A stretch of 50,440 bases of DNA from Bacteroidaceae bacterium (GTDB lineage: Bacteria > Bacteroidota > Bacteroidia > Bacteroidales > Bacteroidaceae), in contig JAFUKC010000011.1 of assembly GCA_017467885.1 (NCBI GenBank), positions 1 through 50,440 on the forward strand, written 5' to 3'. The notes below the pieces were generated by a model that was given only the letters and a program-made list of their open reading frames with translations, made no database searches and was not told the DNA's origin. Both the position numbers and the translations under genes were made by a program. Shown piece after piece: positions 17,337-25,363 of this stretch. How positions within the stretch are numbered: position 1 is the stretch's first letter; each line of letters opens with the position of its first letter.

Positions 17337-17750
17337 TCACCACTTGTTAAGTGTGTAGCGCCTGTTTCCTTTGTGCATTATAAGCAGTTCATCATCGAGT
17401 TTATCGATAATGAAAGTTGTAGTTTCATCGTACAGGTAGAATTGTTGAAGTTCTTCGAGGCTGCATACATGCTCTTCTTCCAGAAATTTTCGAAACCCGC
17501 CAATGGTTAGAGTGTTATCCATGTATTTCATGTTGCCTATGAAACGCAACGGTAATCCTTCTTCGTAGTATTTGCCAATCTGTGCCATGTGCCGTTGGAA
17601 TGAATAGTATATGTCGGTTGGGTGGTGTATCTCATTATCACATTCCACCTGTTGTAATTTCCACATGCCATCCAACTCGCCGTTTATATATACCTTGTCG
17701 CATGCCGACAGGGCGAGTGTGAATATCAATATGTATATATACTTTTTCAT
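17337..17750 (-). CDS. Small lipoprotein with lipocalin-like pattern
   Basis: This 137-residue protein has a lipoprotein signal: MKKYIYILIFTLALSAC with the lipobox cysteine near residue 17. After it comes GMWKLQQVEC, a typical opening of Bacteroidetes lipocalin-like domains, and alternating beta-strand patterns such as TTFIIDKLDDELLIMHKGNRRYTLNKW. It overlaps the upstream Wzi-like gene by four bases (ATGA), so the two are coexpressed. Function is unknown; a role in capsule surface assembly is only suggested by its neighbours. Confidence 0.72.
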   Translation of the reverse strand: MKKYIYILIFTLALSACDKVYINGELDGMWKLQQVECDNEIHHPTDIYYSFQRHMAQIGKYYEEGLPLRFIGNMKYMDNTLTIGGFRKFLEEEHVCSLEELQQFYLYDETTTFIIDKLDDELLIMHKGNRRYTLNKW

Positions 17751-19381
17751 TTTTTATCGAATATAGTGCCGACGCGCGACAGAGTAAACATAATTCCGGT
17801 ATTTTCACCTATGATATTGCTCTTGTCATAGGCAAGGGATATACGGCCCAACCATTTGCTGTTGGCCGGTGCAATTGTAATATCGGCCAATAGCGAGGTT
17901 GTATATTTCTTCTCGTTGAACGGATTGGCGTATGTACCCAGATTCTCGCTGTAGGTGTACATCAGACGGTAACTCAATGGGATAGATTGTTCCAATGTCC
18001 CGTTGATACCGACTGTGTGTGCTGTTATGCGGTTGCCTCGGAATTGCAGGCTGCCGTTTGTGTTATATATTGGTGAGAAAACAAGCGGGTTTCCGATGCC
18101 CATTCCCCAATGATGCCATCCGGGATATATACCATGATTATAGTAATTGTCGGCACCATCCATCTGCTCGCTGAAGTTCTCGCTGGGGTCGTGATAAAGC
18201 GCCCCGCTTTGGTCTTCGGTCGATAGGTATTCGTATTGTATTGCAGAGATGAATGGCAGGTGATGCGATTTGTTTGTCACTCTTATTCCTAATTTAATAT
18301 CGCGCCAAGGGTAATAGATGATATTTCTGTTGCCTTTTCTATCCGATTGGTATTCGAAGAAAAAGAGTTGCGAGAAGTCTTCGAAGAAGTGCTCTCCGAA
18401 TATTCTTATGTCGGCCACTTTGGTGGGGATGGTAAATGCAGCATGCCAACTTCCCATTTGGTTTCCCGAGATGTTTGTTTGCTCAACTGTCGGTGTGTCG
18501 TCGCTGCCGCTCAACGGAATAAATGCTTTCCAAAAATCCATGGCTCGGCGAGGCATCGATATGATTTTACCATCCTTGTGTGTGTATATGTCACCACCGA
18601 ATTGTGTATACATCTCTAATCCTCCCTCGAATATCAGTGGAAACTTCTCGGCTTTGCCAATTTTTATGAAACCGGCTTTGCTGTGATAGAGCAGATTCTT
18701 TCCGTATTGTGTAGTGAGATTGTTACGGCTGAAGGATGATTGGAAGCCGGCATCGGTAAACATACCATAAGCGATGTGTCCTCTTATTTCCACCCATCCG
18801 TTTGTCCAAGGGAATGGGATGTAGTGAGGAATTTCCACTCTTATTTGTGGGATAGGGCGGCTGTTGCCACTATACGAAAGACCGCCGCTGCCCAGCATGC
18901 TTTGTTGCAGGCTGAACATGTTACCGAAGTATCTGTTCGCCTTGTTCGACGCAAGATTACTCCCTGAAAATTGCATTATGTCGTATTGCATCTCACCGTA
19001 TCGTTCTTTGCTGCCAACGCTGAAAGTAAGCCACTTCCAACTGATGTCGGCATACAACTGTTGAACAAAAAAGTCGGCTTTTTGGTTATGTCCGATAATA
19101 ATGTCGGCTACAGTATTTAAATGGAGGTTTCTATTTTTGCCTATTGTGGTTCCGAATGTTAATCCGTAACGAAGATATCCGTTATTATTCTCTACCGACG
19201 ATGTTCCTTGTCTGTTGGCTGTGAGCATGAATGGTGCATACTCGCCCGTAGAGGTTATTACGTTGAATTGTGTGAAATACCTCATATAGCTGTTCGATTG
19301 TGCATTTATTGTGCTCAAGGCAAAAAAGACTGTCGACAGAAATGTTATAATCCTTGTTATGTATGGTTTCTTTCCTCTCAT
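17747..19381 (-). CDS. Wzi-like capsule assembly outer membrane protein
   Basis: This 544-residue protein has a signal peptide (IITFLSTVFFALSTINAQ) and a long series of amphipathic beta strands. I recognise the capsule assembly protein Wzi family of Bacteroidetes from its start (RYFTQFNVITSTGEYAPFML) and from segments such as LYADISWKWLTFSVGSKERY and GWVEIRGHIAYGMFTDAGFQ. Such proteins sit in the outer membrane and anchor or organise surface polysaccharide. It is transcribed toward the export locus, from a -7 box at 19417-19424, and probably serves the polymer made there. Confidence 0.85.
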   Translation of the reverse strand: MRGKKPYITRIITFLSTVFFALSTINAQSNSYMRYFTQFNVITSTGEYAPFMLTANRQGTSSVENNNGYLRYGLTFGTTIGKNRNLHLNTVADIIIGHNQKADFFVQQLYADISWKWLTFSVGSKERYGEMQYDIMQFSGSNLASNKANRYFGNMFSLQQSMLGSGGLSYSGNSRPIPQIRVEIPHYIPFPWTNGWVEIRGHIAYGMFTDAGFQSSFSRNNLTTQYGKNLLYHSKAGFIKIGKAEKFPLIFEGGLEMYTQFGGDIYTHKDGKIISMPRRAMDFWKAFIPLSGSDDTPTVEQTNISGNQMGSWHAAFTIPTKVADIRIFGEHFFEDFSQLFFFEYQSDRKGNRNIIYYPWRDIKLGIRVTNKSHHLPFISAIQYEYLSTEDQSGALYHDPSENFSEQMDGADNYYNHGIYPGWHHWGMGIGNPLVFSPIYNTNGSLQFRGNRITAHTVGINGTLEQSIPLSYRLMYTYSENLGTYANPFNEKKYTTSLLADITIAPANSKWLGRISLAYDKSNIIGENTGIMFTLSRVGTIFDKK

Positions 19382-19416
19382 TTATGGCCGATTATATGTT
19401 TGCGGTCTTCTGTTTG

Positions 19417-19424
19417 CAAAGATA
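19417..19424 (-). promoter_or_regulatory. -7 promoter box for the Wzi-like gene
   Basis: Minus-strand TATCTTTG matches TAnnTTTG, 35 bases upstream of the ATG at 19381. Confidence 0.6.
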
Positions 19425-19492
19425 GGGATTTTTCCTCTTTCACATCTTCTTAATTATAAAATTCTCCTCTTTTGATGATTTATCGTTTTTTT

Positions 19493-19507
19493 CGATAGCT
19501 GCTATCG
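19493..19507. promoter_or_regulatory. Candidate LysR-type operator upstream of the SLC13 gene
   Basis: CGATAGCTGCTATCG is a 7+1+7 palindrome and holds a T-N11-A pattern (T at 19492, A at 19504). Its centre lies about 60 bases upstream of the start site implied by the -7 box at 19552-19559, where LysR regulators usually bind. A LysR gene follows the transporter gene. The regulator-site pairing is inferred. Confidence 0.4.
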
Positions 19508-19551
19508 GTAAAACAAATGGATTGTAATAAGAAAAATCTTTAATATAATAG

Positions 19552-19559
19552 TAATTTTG
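19552..19559 (+). promoter_or_regulatory. -7 promoter box for the SLC13 transporter
   Basis: TAATTTTG matches TAnnTTTG. The implied leader to the ATG at 19672 is about 105 bases and AT-rich, with a poor ribosome-binding site. Confidence 0.6.
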
Positions 19560-19671
19560 CATAAATTAAATCTTTGCCTGCTATTATAAGAAAATAGCGT
19601 TATACTTGGTTTACAGCAAAGTGTGTTGTTGAAATAATTAATTTAATATAAATAATTTAACAAACTAATCT

Positions 19672-21189
19672 ATGTTTAAAAGTTTTCAAGGCTTTACCCA
19701 GCTGGAGAAGATTCAGAAGGACAAGCAACACAAAAGAAAGAGAAACGTTTCTTGGACAACGTTAAAATTGCTCTTTATTATTTTGATTACATGCGTTGTG
19801 GCTGTGATGCCTACCGAGTATTTTGGTATCGAGGGTCTTACAACAACCCAGCATCGTGTAATTGTAATGTTTATATTTGCTGCGCTGATGTGGCTTACCG
19901 AGGCTCTGCCTTCTTGGGTTACGTCAATGGTTGTGGTGGTTGTTATGCTGCTTACCGTTTCAAACAGTGCATTCAATTTCCTTATAGGCAATGATGAACA
20001 GTTTGGTCAGTTGGTTAAGTATGCCGATATCATGCATTGCTTTGCCAACCCTACAATTATGCTGTTCATCGGTGGTTTTGTGTTGGCTATAGGTATGACT
20101 AAAACAAAGCTCGATGTTGCTCTTGCAAGAGTTCTGCTTAAGCCTTTCGGTACAAAATCGGAGATTGTATTGTTGGGATTCATTTTGGTTACTGCCATCT
20201 TCTCGGCATTTGTAAGCAATACTGCTACAGCTGCAATGATGTTGGCATTCCTTGCTCCGGTGCTTCGTTCACTTCCCGCCGACGGCAAAGGTCGCATAGC
20301 ACTTGCACTTGCCATACCCGTTGGTGCCAACCTTGGTGGAATGATGACACCAATCGGCACACCTCCTAACCTTATTGTTCTCGACAACCTTGAAAAATTC
20401 AACGGTATATCCATAACCTTTACCGAGTGGATGATGCGTATGATTCCTTTTGTACTTGTATTGTTGTTCATCTCTTGGCTGTTGTTACGCTTCCTTTTCC
20501 CATTCAAACAAAAGAATATCGAGATAAAGATCGACGGTGAGATGCGTTGGGATTTCCATACGATTGTGGTTGTTGCCACATTTGTTGTTACAATCTTCTT
20601 GTGGATGTTCGGTAAAGAACTTTGGGGATTGAACACCAATGTGGTTGCAATGATTCCCATTGCCGCTTTCTGTGCTTCGGGAATCCTTCAACGTCGCGAC
20701 CTTGAAGAGATTAACTGGAGCGTTCTGTGGATGGTTGCCGGTGGTTTTGCGCTTGGTGTGGCTCTTGATAACACAGGCTTGGGTAAGACACTCATCAATG
20801 CAATACCTTTTGCTACATGGTCGCCTTTGGTTGTAATGATTATTTCGGGCCTTGTATGTTTTGTGTTCTCTAATTTTATCTCTCACTCGGCTGCAACTTC
20901 GTTGCTTGCTCCCATCCTCGGCTTGGTTGCAAGCGGTATTTTGTCACCCGAAACATCAACTCCCGAAGCTATCTCTTCATTTGAAGCTATGGGTGGTGCA
21001 TCGGCTCTGATGGTTGGTGTTGCAATCTCGGCATCGGTGTCTATGATTCTTCCCATCAGTACACCTCCCAATGCTATTGCTCACTCAACAGGTTTCATAG
21101 AGCAGAAGGATATGATGAAGGTTGGCATCTCTATCGGTCTGATAGGTTTGGTACTTGGTTATGCAATGCTTATCTTCTTTAAGTTTTAA
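19672..21189 (+). CDS. SLC13/DASS family sodium:anion symporter
   Basis: This 505-residue inner membrane protein of the divalent anion:sodium symporter family carries dicarboxylates, citrate or sulfate in its relatives. After a basic N-terminus it has about eleven hydrophobic segments. The two inverted halves each carry a substrate/sodium motif. The first is SNTAT (182-186) with TPIGTPPN (about 226-233). The second half has ISHSAATS (403-410) where SNTA is usual, with PISTPPN further on. The SNT to SHS change could alter ion or substrate binding. A LysR gene follows on the same strand after a terminator. The substrate is not determined. Confidence 0.88.
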   Translation: MFKSFQGFTQLEKIQKDKQHKRKRNVSWTTLKLLFIILITCVVAVMPTEYFGIEGLTTTQHRVIVMFIFAALMWLTEALPSWVTSMVVVVVMLLTVSNSAFNFLIGNDEQFGQLVKYADIMHCFANPTIMLFIGGFVLAIGMTKTKLDVALARVLLKPFGTKSEIVLLGFILVTAIFSAFVSNTATAAMMLAFLAPVLRSLPADGKGRIALALAIPVGANLGGMMTPIGTPPNLIVLDNLEKFNGISITFTEWMMRMIPFVLVLLFISWLLLRFLFPFKQKNIEIKIDGEMRWDFHTIVVVATFVVTIFLWMFGKELWGLNTNVVAMIPIAAFCASGILQRRDLEEINWSVLWMVAGGFALGVALDNTGLGKTLINAIPFATWSPLVVMIISGLVCFVFSNFISHSAATSLLAPILGLVASGILSPETSTPEAISSFEAMGGASALMVGVAISASVSMILPISTPPNAIAHSTGFIEQKDMMKVGISIGLIGLVLGYAMLIFFKF

Positions 21190-21213
21190 CAGGAACCTTT
21201 AGAGTTTATATAT

Positions 21214-21272
21214 AAATCCGACTCACAACCACTCATTTTTCTGTTTCGATGGTGGTTTTGTGAGTCGGATTT
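21214..21272 (+). terminator. Rho-independent terminator after the SLC13 gene
   Basis: AAATCCGACTCACAA pairs with TTGTGAGTCGGATTT, with an upper CCAC/GTGG extension across a small bulge. The T-tract is short. It ends three bases before the probable LysR -7 box. Confidence 0.7.
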
Positions 21273-21274
21273 CT

Positions 21275-21282
21275 TATCTTCG
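21275..21282 (+). promoter_or_regulatory. Near-consensus -7 box for the LysR gene
   Basis: TATCTTCG differs by one base from TAnnTTTG and sits 19 bases before the ATG at 21301, giving a very short leader. Confidence 0.4.
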
Positions 21283-21300
21283 CAAATCTAATATGGAAAT

Positions 21301-22203
21301 ATGGAATTGAGGCAGCTTAAATATTTTGTGAAGAGTGCCGAGTATTTGAACTTCTCGGAGGCGGCAAAACATCTTTTTATTACGCAAAGCACCTTATCGC
21401 AACAGATTAAACAGTTGGAGTTTGAACTTGGTTTTACTCTGTTTTTGCGTAACAGCAGGCATATTGTACTTACCGAAGCCGGTGAAGAGTTCCTGCCGTT
21501 CGCATTAAAGACAATACAAGATGCCGAGGATGGGGTACAACGTTTATACGATTTACAGCATGTGAAAACTGGAACTCTTCGTGTAGGTGTGACGTATAGT
21601 CTCAGTACCGTACTTACCGAAGGGTTATTGGAATTCATGAAGCGTTATCCCGATATTAAATTGGAAATATATTATAAAACAGTAAACGAGTTGCTCGAAC
21701 TGTTGCAAGAGCGTAATCTCGATTTTATTCTTTCCTACAAACCACTCACCAATACTCCGGCTGTCGACTCCATGCCTCTGTTCGATAATTCTCTTTCTGT
21801 TGTGGTTAGCAAAGACCATCCGTTGGCAGCCAAAGAGAAACTTCGTTTATCCGATTTACAAGACTCTCAGTTGGTGTTGCCGTCGGTAGGCTTGCAAGCA
21901 CGTATGATGCTCGACAGGCTGATGGAGAATAAGGATTTCAAACTTTCGTCGCATGTAGAACTTAACGAAACAAATATATTGTTGCAACTTGTTGCCACAG
22001 GCATGTATGTGACAATTCTTTCTACATCGGCAGTGTTTGGTAATCCCCGATTCAAGTCTATACCTATTGATGAGCCCGGTAATATAATGCAAGCGTCGTT
22101 GCTTAGTCTCAAGGGTGCGTATCAAAAGGCTGCAGCAAAAGAGTTTATTACCATCTTGTTGGAAACTGATGCCGTGAAACGCCGTCTTATGAATATAATA
22201 TGA
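21301..22203 (+). CDS. LysR family transcriptional regulator
   Basis: This 300-residue regulator has an N-terminal winged helix-turn-helix (MELRQLKYFVKSAEYLNFSE, then AAKHLFITQSTLSQQIKQLE) and a substrate-binding domain from about residue 90 (GTLRVGVTYSLSTVLTEGLL). The full length fits the family, including the CynR/CbbR-like branch. The gene follows the SLC13 transporter on the same strand. A palindrome with LysR spacing lies upstream of that transporter (19493-19507), so the transporter is the best candidate target. The inducer is unknown. Confidence 0.93.
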   Translation: MELRQLKYFVKSAEYLNFSEAAKHLFITQSTLSQQIKQLEFELGFTLFLRNSRHIVLTEAGEEFLPFALKTIQDAEDGVQRLYDLQHVKTGTLRVGVTYSLSTVLTEGLLEFMKRYPDIKLEIYYKTVNELLELLQERNLDFILSYKPLTNTPAVDSMPLFDNSLSVVVSKDHPLAAKEKLRLSDLQDSQLVLPSVGLQARMMLDRLMENKDFKLSSHVELNETNILLQLVATGMYVTILSTSAVFGNPRFKSIPIDEPGNIMQASLLSLKGAYQKAAAKEFITILLETDAVKRRLMNII

Positions 22204-22250
22204 TAAATGCATATTCTTTCTTTTATCTTGATTATTTCAGCTCTTTGTTG

Positions 22251-22258
22251 TAAATTTG
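22251..22258 (+). promoter_or_regulatory. -7 promoter box for the thioesterase
   Basis: TAAATTTG matches TAnnTTTG, 27 bases upstream of the ATG at 22286. Confidence 0.6.
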
Positions 22259-22285
22259 TGTGCTATTAACTAAATAAAGTCTATA

Positions 22286-23029
22286 ATGGAGAAGTATAAT
22301 GTAATAAGACGTATCCCGAGTTTCGATACAGATATGTCGGCAACATTGCGTCCGGCATCATTTCTTAATTATGCACAAGAGGCTGCCAATATACATGCCG
22401 ATTACATTGGTGTGGGATATGATAATATGCATATTACACGTAAGGCATGGGTGCTTGCCCGCATGCATGTGATTTTTCATAAGTTGCCAAAATGGCGCGA
22501 AAATATAAACGTGCAATCGTGGCATAAAGGTGCAAGCGGATTCCAATTTCTTCGTGATTTTGTTGTATATGATAAAGAGGGTAGCGAGAAACTTATCTCT
22601 GCAACAACATCGTGGCTGGTTATAGATATTGACACCCGTCGCTTGTCTAAATACCCCGAACTTGCCAATGATGAGGAGAAATCAATTAAAGAAGATGTGA
22701 TAGCAGAAGCTGCACCAAAAATCATGATGCCCAAGGAGGCTGTTCCTGCACTTGTGGCAAAACATTTGGCAAACTACTCCGACCTTGACATGAATGGGCA
22801 TGTAAACAATGTGAAATATACCGAGTGGGCGATGAATGTCATTGAGCTGGAGGTGACAAACAATAAACCGCTTAAGGAACTTATAATTAATTTCAATAAC
22901 GAGGTTAAGGCCGGCGACGAGGTTGAGCTTTATCGTTATTGTGAAGAAGGCGAAGATGGTTCGCTCGTATATTATATCGAAGGTAAGGTGAACGATAAGT
23001 CCTCTTTCGTGGAGAAACTTGTTTTTTGA
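22286..23029 (+). CDS. Acyl-ACP thioesterase (FatA/FatB-like, double hotdog)
   Basis: This 247-residue cytosolic enzyme of the acyl-ACP thioesterase family releases fatty acids from acyl carrier protein. The first hotdog domain spans about residues 1-130 (NYAQEAANIHADYIGVGYD, ARMHVIFHKLPKWRENINVQ). The second begins near 155 and holds the catalytic pattern SDLDMNGHVNNVKYTEW, with Asp, Asn and His in the usual order. Length and layout match bacterial members. It has its own promoter, and the upstream LysR gene is only a neighbour as far as the sequence shows. Confidence 0.9.
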   Translation: MEKYNVIRRIPSFDTDMSATLRPASFLNYAQEAANIHADYIGVGYDNMHITRKAWVLARMHVIFHKLPKWRENINVQSWHKGASGFQFLRDFVVYDKEGSEKLISATTSWLVIDIDTRRLSKYPELANDEEKSIKEDVIAEAAPKIMMPKEAVPALVAKHLANYSDLDMNGHVNNVKYTEWAMNVIELEVTNNKPLKELIINFNNEVKAGDEVELYRYCEEGEDGSLVYYIEGKVNDKSSFVEKLVF

Positions 23030-23094
23030 TTGGCAGTGGTTTCTTAACCGAATAATCAAATAGATACACAAAACATTTTTTATATAGTTTCAAA

Positions 23095-23140
23095 ATAAGA
23101 GAGGAGTTACCCGATAAATTTCGAGTAACTCCTCTCTTAT
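23095..23140. terminator. Long hairpin, probable terminator
   Basis: The 16-base arms ATAAGAGAGGAGTTAC and GTAACTCCTCTCTTAT are perfect. The T-tract is better on the minus strand. It lies between the thioesterase gene and the gene remnant at 23163. Confidence 0.7.
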
Positions 23141-23162
23141 AATAGAATTCAAGAAACAGCCT

Positions 23163-23303
23163 TTAGAAATTAAGACGCAGTGCTATTCCGGAAGATTCAA
23201 GCGAGGCGTATGGCTGCAAATTCATTTTACAGTCAGTTCGTCGTTGCTCGAAATCAACATTGATAACAAAATATCTTATTCGTATATTGGGAGTATAGAT
23301 GTT
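23163..23303 (-). pseudogene. Eroded C-terminal fragment of an outer membrane protein
   Basis: On the minus strand a frame of 46 codons plus stop, opened by an upstream in-frame stop, reads like an outer-membrane protein C-terminus. Segments are RIRYFVINVDFEQRR, then MNLQPYASLESSGIALRLNF. Alternating hydrophobic residues and the final aromatic (LNF at the stop) are typical of the last strand of a beta-barrel. There is no start region, signal peptide or remaining body. It is best read as the tail of a deleted gene. The parent family cannot be named. Confidence 0.5.
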
Positions 23304-23339
23304 TTAGAAAAATAGTTAGAAACTGTTTATTAAATGATG

Positions 23340-23843
23340 TTATTCTATTTCGAATGTTCTAATTTCGCAATTGCCCATGACCGGAATTTCGTGTTGCGGT
23401 TTGTCTTCGATAACACTTTGTAACATTTTAAGAAAAAAGCCGTGGCTGAATACCAATATATTTTTACCGGCATACTCCTTATTTATAAGTTGCAGGAATG
23501 CTCCGGCTCTTGTGCCGACAGCTTCGTTGCTTTCTACACTCTTGTTCAGTGTTGCATTTATCATCGAGAGTCCTGTAAGGTTACCCATATTGCGCTCGCG
23601 TAGCAGTGGGGTGGTTATAATCGGCACATCTTTTTCCTTAAGTGCAATTTTGGCTGTATCCACGCAGCGTTTCAGGTCGCTGCATAGTACAACATCGAAA
23701 TATATTGCCTTCAGTTTCGCTTGCAAGGCAGCAGCCTGTTCTTCTCCTTTTTGTGATAGTTTGCCGGGTGTCTGCCCTTGAAAAATTCGTCGGGCATTAT
23801 CTTCGGTTTCACCATGGCGTATAATATATAAGGTGGTAGGCAT
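23340..23843 (-). CDS. Histidine phosphatase superfamily protein (phosphoglycerate-mutase-like)
   Basis: This 167-residue enzyme has the phosphohistidine motif IIRHGETEDN (about H9), the conserved RxxxGxL-type segment RERNMGNLTGLS near 83-94, and the second histidine in LVFSHGFFLKML (about H135). Relatives include CobC-type alpha-ribazole phosphatases and other small-molecule phosphatases. No cobalamin genes are nearby, so substrate assignment is not supported. It follows pheS on the same strand, separated by a hairpin. Confidence 0.87.
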   Translation of the reverse strand: MPTTLYIIRHGETEDNARRIFQGQTPGKLSQKGEEQAAALQAKLKAIYFDVVLCSDLKRCVDTAKIALKEKDVPIITTPLLRERNMGNLTGLSMINATLNKSVESNEAVGTRAGAFLQLINKEYAGKNILVFSHGFFLKMLQSVIEDKPQHEIPVMGNCEIRTFEIE

Positions 23844-23859
23844 ATTGTTGGAATATTTT

Positions 23860-23898
23860 AAGAGGGTGAGCCAAAATTATATTTTGACACACCCTCTT
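23860..23898. terminator. Hairpin between pheS and the histidine phosphatase
   Basis: The arms AAGAGGGTG and CACCCTCTT, with inner CAAAAT/ATTTTG pairing, form a stable stem. It lies just beyond the pheS stop. T-tracts are weak, so termination is likely but not certain. Confidence 0.55.
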
Positions 23899-23917
23899 TG
23901 AAAATGTATTTTTGTTA

Positions 23918-24937
23918 TCAGTTTGCGCTTTCAAACAGTTTTAGGAAGCGTACATCATTCTCACTGAACAAGCGAAGGTCCTTTACCTGATATTTAAGGT
24001 TTGTGATACGTTCAATACCCATTCCGAATGCGTAACCCGAATAAATTTTACTGTCGATTCCGCACAACTCAAGTACGTTGGGGTCGACCATTCCGCAACC
24101 CAGAATTTCCACCCATCCTGTTCCTTTGCAGAAGGGGCAGCCTTTACCGCCACAAATGTTACAACTTATATCCATCTCGGCCGAGGGTTCGGTGAATGGG
24201 AAATATGATGGACGCAGGCGTATTTTGGTGTCGGTTCCGAACATCTCCTGTGCAAAGAGCAACAGTACCTGTTTCAAGTCTGTGAATGATACGTTTTTGT
24301 CGATGTAAAGGCCCTCTACCTGATGAAAGAAACAGTGTGCACGATAGCTGATAGCCTCGTTGCGGTAAACACGCCCCGGGGCTATGATGCGAATCGGAGG
24401 CTGTGTTGTTTCCATGACACGACTCTGTACACTGCTTGTGTGTGTACGTAAGATTATGTCGGGGTGAGCCTCTACAAAGAATGTATCCTGCATGTCGCGA
24501 GCGGGATGATCCTCGGCAAAATTCATCGACGAGAACACGTGCCAATCGTCCTCAACCTCGTTTCCATTGGCTATTGAGAAGCCCAAACGTGCAAAGATGT
24601 CCACAATCTCGTTTTTTACAATGGAAAGCGGATGACGTGTACCCAAGGTCGAAGGGTAGGAGGGGCGTGTAAGGTCCATCTCGCACAACTCTTCGTCGTT
24701 GTTCGAGAGTTGTTCCTTTAGCGCATTGAACTGCTCCTGAATAGCATTCTTCAATTCATTAAGACGTACACCCACTTCTCTTTTCTGCTCGGCCGGAACT
24801 TCGCGGAATTGCGCCATAAGCCCGTTGATTATACCTTTTTTACTTAAATATTTAAGGCGAAGGGCTTCCAATTCCTCAGCATTGCCGGCTGTAAGCCCTT
24901 TAACCTCTTCAAGCAGTTGGTTTATTTGCTCTATCAT
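23918..24937 (-). CDS. pheS: Phenylalanine--tRNA ligase alpha subunit
   Basis: This 339-residue class II synthetase subunit charges tRNA-Phe as an alpha2beta2 enzyme with PheT. The N-terminal coiled coil covers about residues 1-85. The catalytic core follows, with HPLSIVKNEIVDIF, motif 2 in APGRVYRNEAISYRAHCFFH, and motif 3 in YSGYAFGMGIERI. A cysteine-rich loop CNICGGKGCPFCKGTGW (about 258-274) is present, as in many bacterial PheS. pheT is not adjacent. The leader region upstream contains one copy of the dispersed repeat (24953-25149). Confidence 0.96.
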   Translation of the reverse strand: MIEQINQLLEEVKGLTAGNAEELEALRLKYLSKKGIINGLMAQFREVPAEQKREVGVRLNELKNAIQEQFNALKEQLSNNDEELCEMDLTRPSYPSTLGTRHPLSIVKNEIVDIFARLGFSIANGNEVEDDWHVFSSMNFAEDHPARDMQDTFFVEAHPDIILRTHTSSVQSRVMETTQPPIRIIAPGRVYRNEAISYRAHCFFHQVEGLYIDKNVSFTDLKQVLLLFAQEMFGTDTKIRLRPSYFPFTEPSAEMDISCNICGGKGCPFCKGTGWVEILGCGMVDPNVLELCGIDSKIYSGYAFGMGIERITNLKYQVKDLRLFSENDVRFLKLFESAN

Positions 24938-24952
24938 AGTTTTTTATATTTT

Positions 24953-25149
24953 AGAAGCTGTTTAAATTTCTAAAAAAAAGTTTTTATTATACCGGAAGCT
25001 GTTTAATTCGTTATCTCGTTGTTTTTTTATATTCAAAATGTCTGTTTCACCTTTTTGCGGTTACATAGCCCGCTTGCGCCCTTAAAAAAGAAGCAAGCAT
25101 CCTATTTTTGCTCTATAAAAACTAAACGATATAAATTTGAACAGCTTCT
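24953..25149 (+). repeat. Dispersed MITE-like repeat, copy A (197 bp)
   Basis: The left end is AGAAGCTGTTTAAATTTC; the right end, read inward on the other strand, is AGAAGCTGTTCAAATTTATA. The internal block TTTTTGCGGTTACATAGCCC (25053-25072) is shared with copy C on the same strand and with copies B and D on the other. The core hairpin has lost a few bases (CGCTTGCGCC instead of CGCTATGCGCC). A second left-type end, GGAAGCTGTTTAATTC, occurs inside near 24994, so this copy may be nested or rearranged. It lies between pheS and the RSH gene, which are divergent. No other gene is visible in 24938-25363. Confidence 0.85.
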
Positions 25150-25190
25150 TATGCAAAAACAAAATCGTCGCGAAGTTAATGAATTTAATG

Positions 25191-25198
25191 CAAAAATA
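25191..25198 (-). promoter_or_regulatory. Candidate -7 box for pheS
   Basis: Minus-strand TATTTTTG matches TAnnTTTG. If used, the pheS leader would be about 250 bases and would contain all of repeat copy A. Confidence 0.4.
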
Positions 25199-25363
25199 AT
25201 GTGAGTTATGTAATTAATTTGATAACATTATCTCATAGTGTTGTGATGTTTTTAAAAAAATAAAAGAAATTTGAATAAAATTATTTGTGTATTGAAAGAT
25301 TTTTAGCAAATTCGCACTTTCGCTTGATAGGCTGTATATAATATTGCTGTATTTTTTATTACT

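Noticed and set aside
20007-20660. Open frame of 217 codons antisense to the SLC13 gene
   Set aside because: It is a mirror of the transporter coding sequence, with no recognisable domain or upstream signals.
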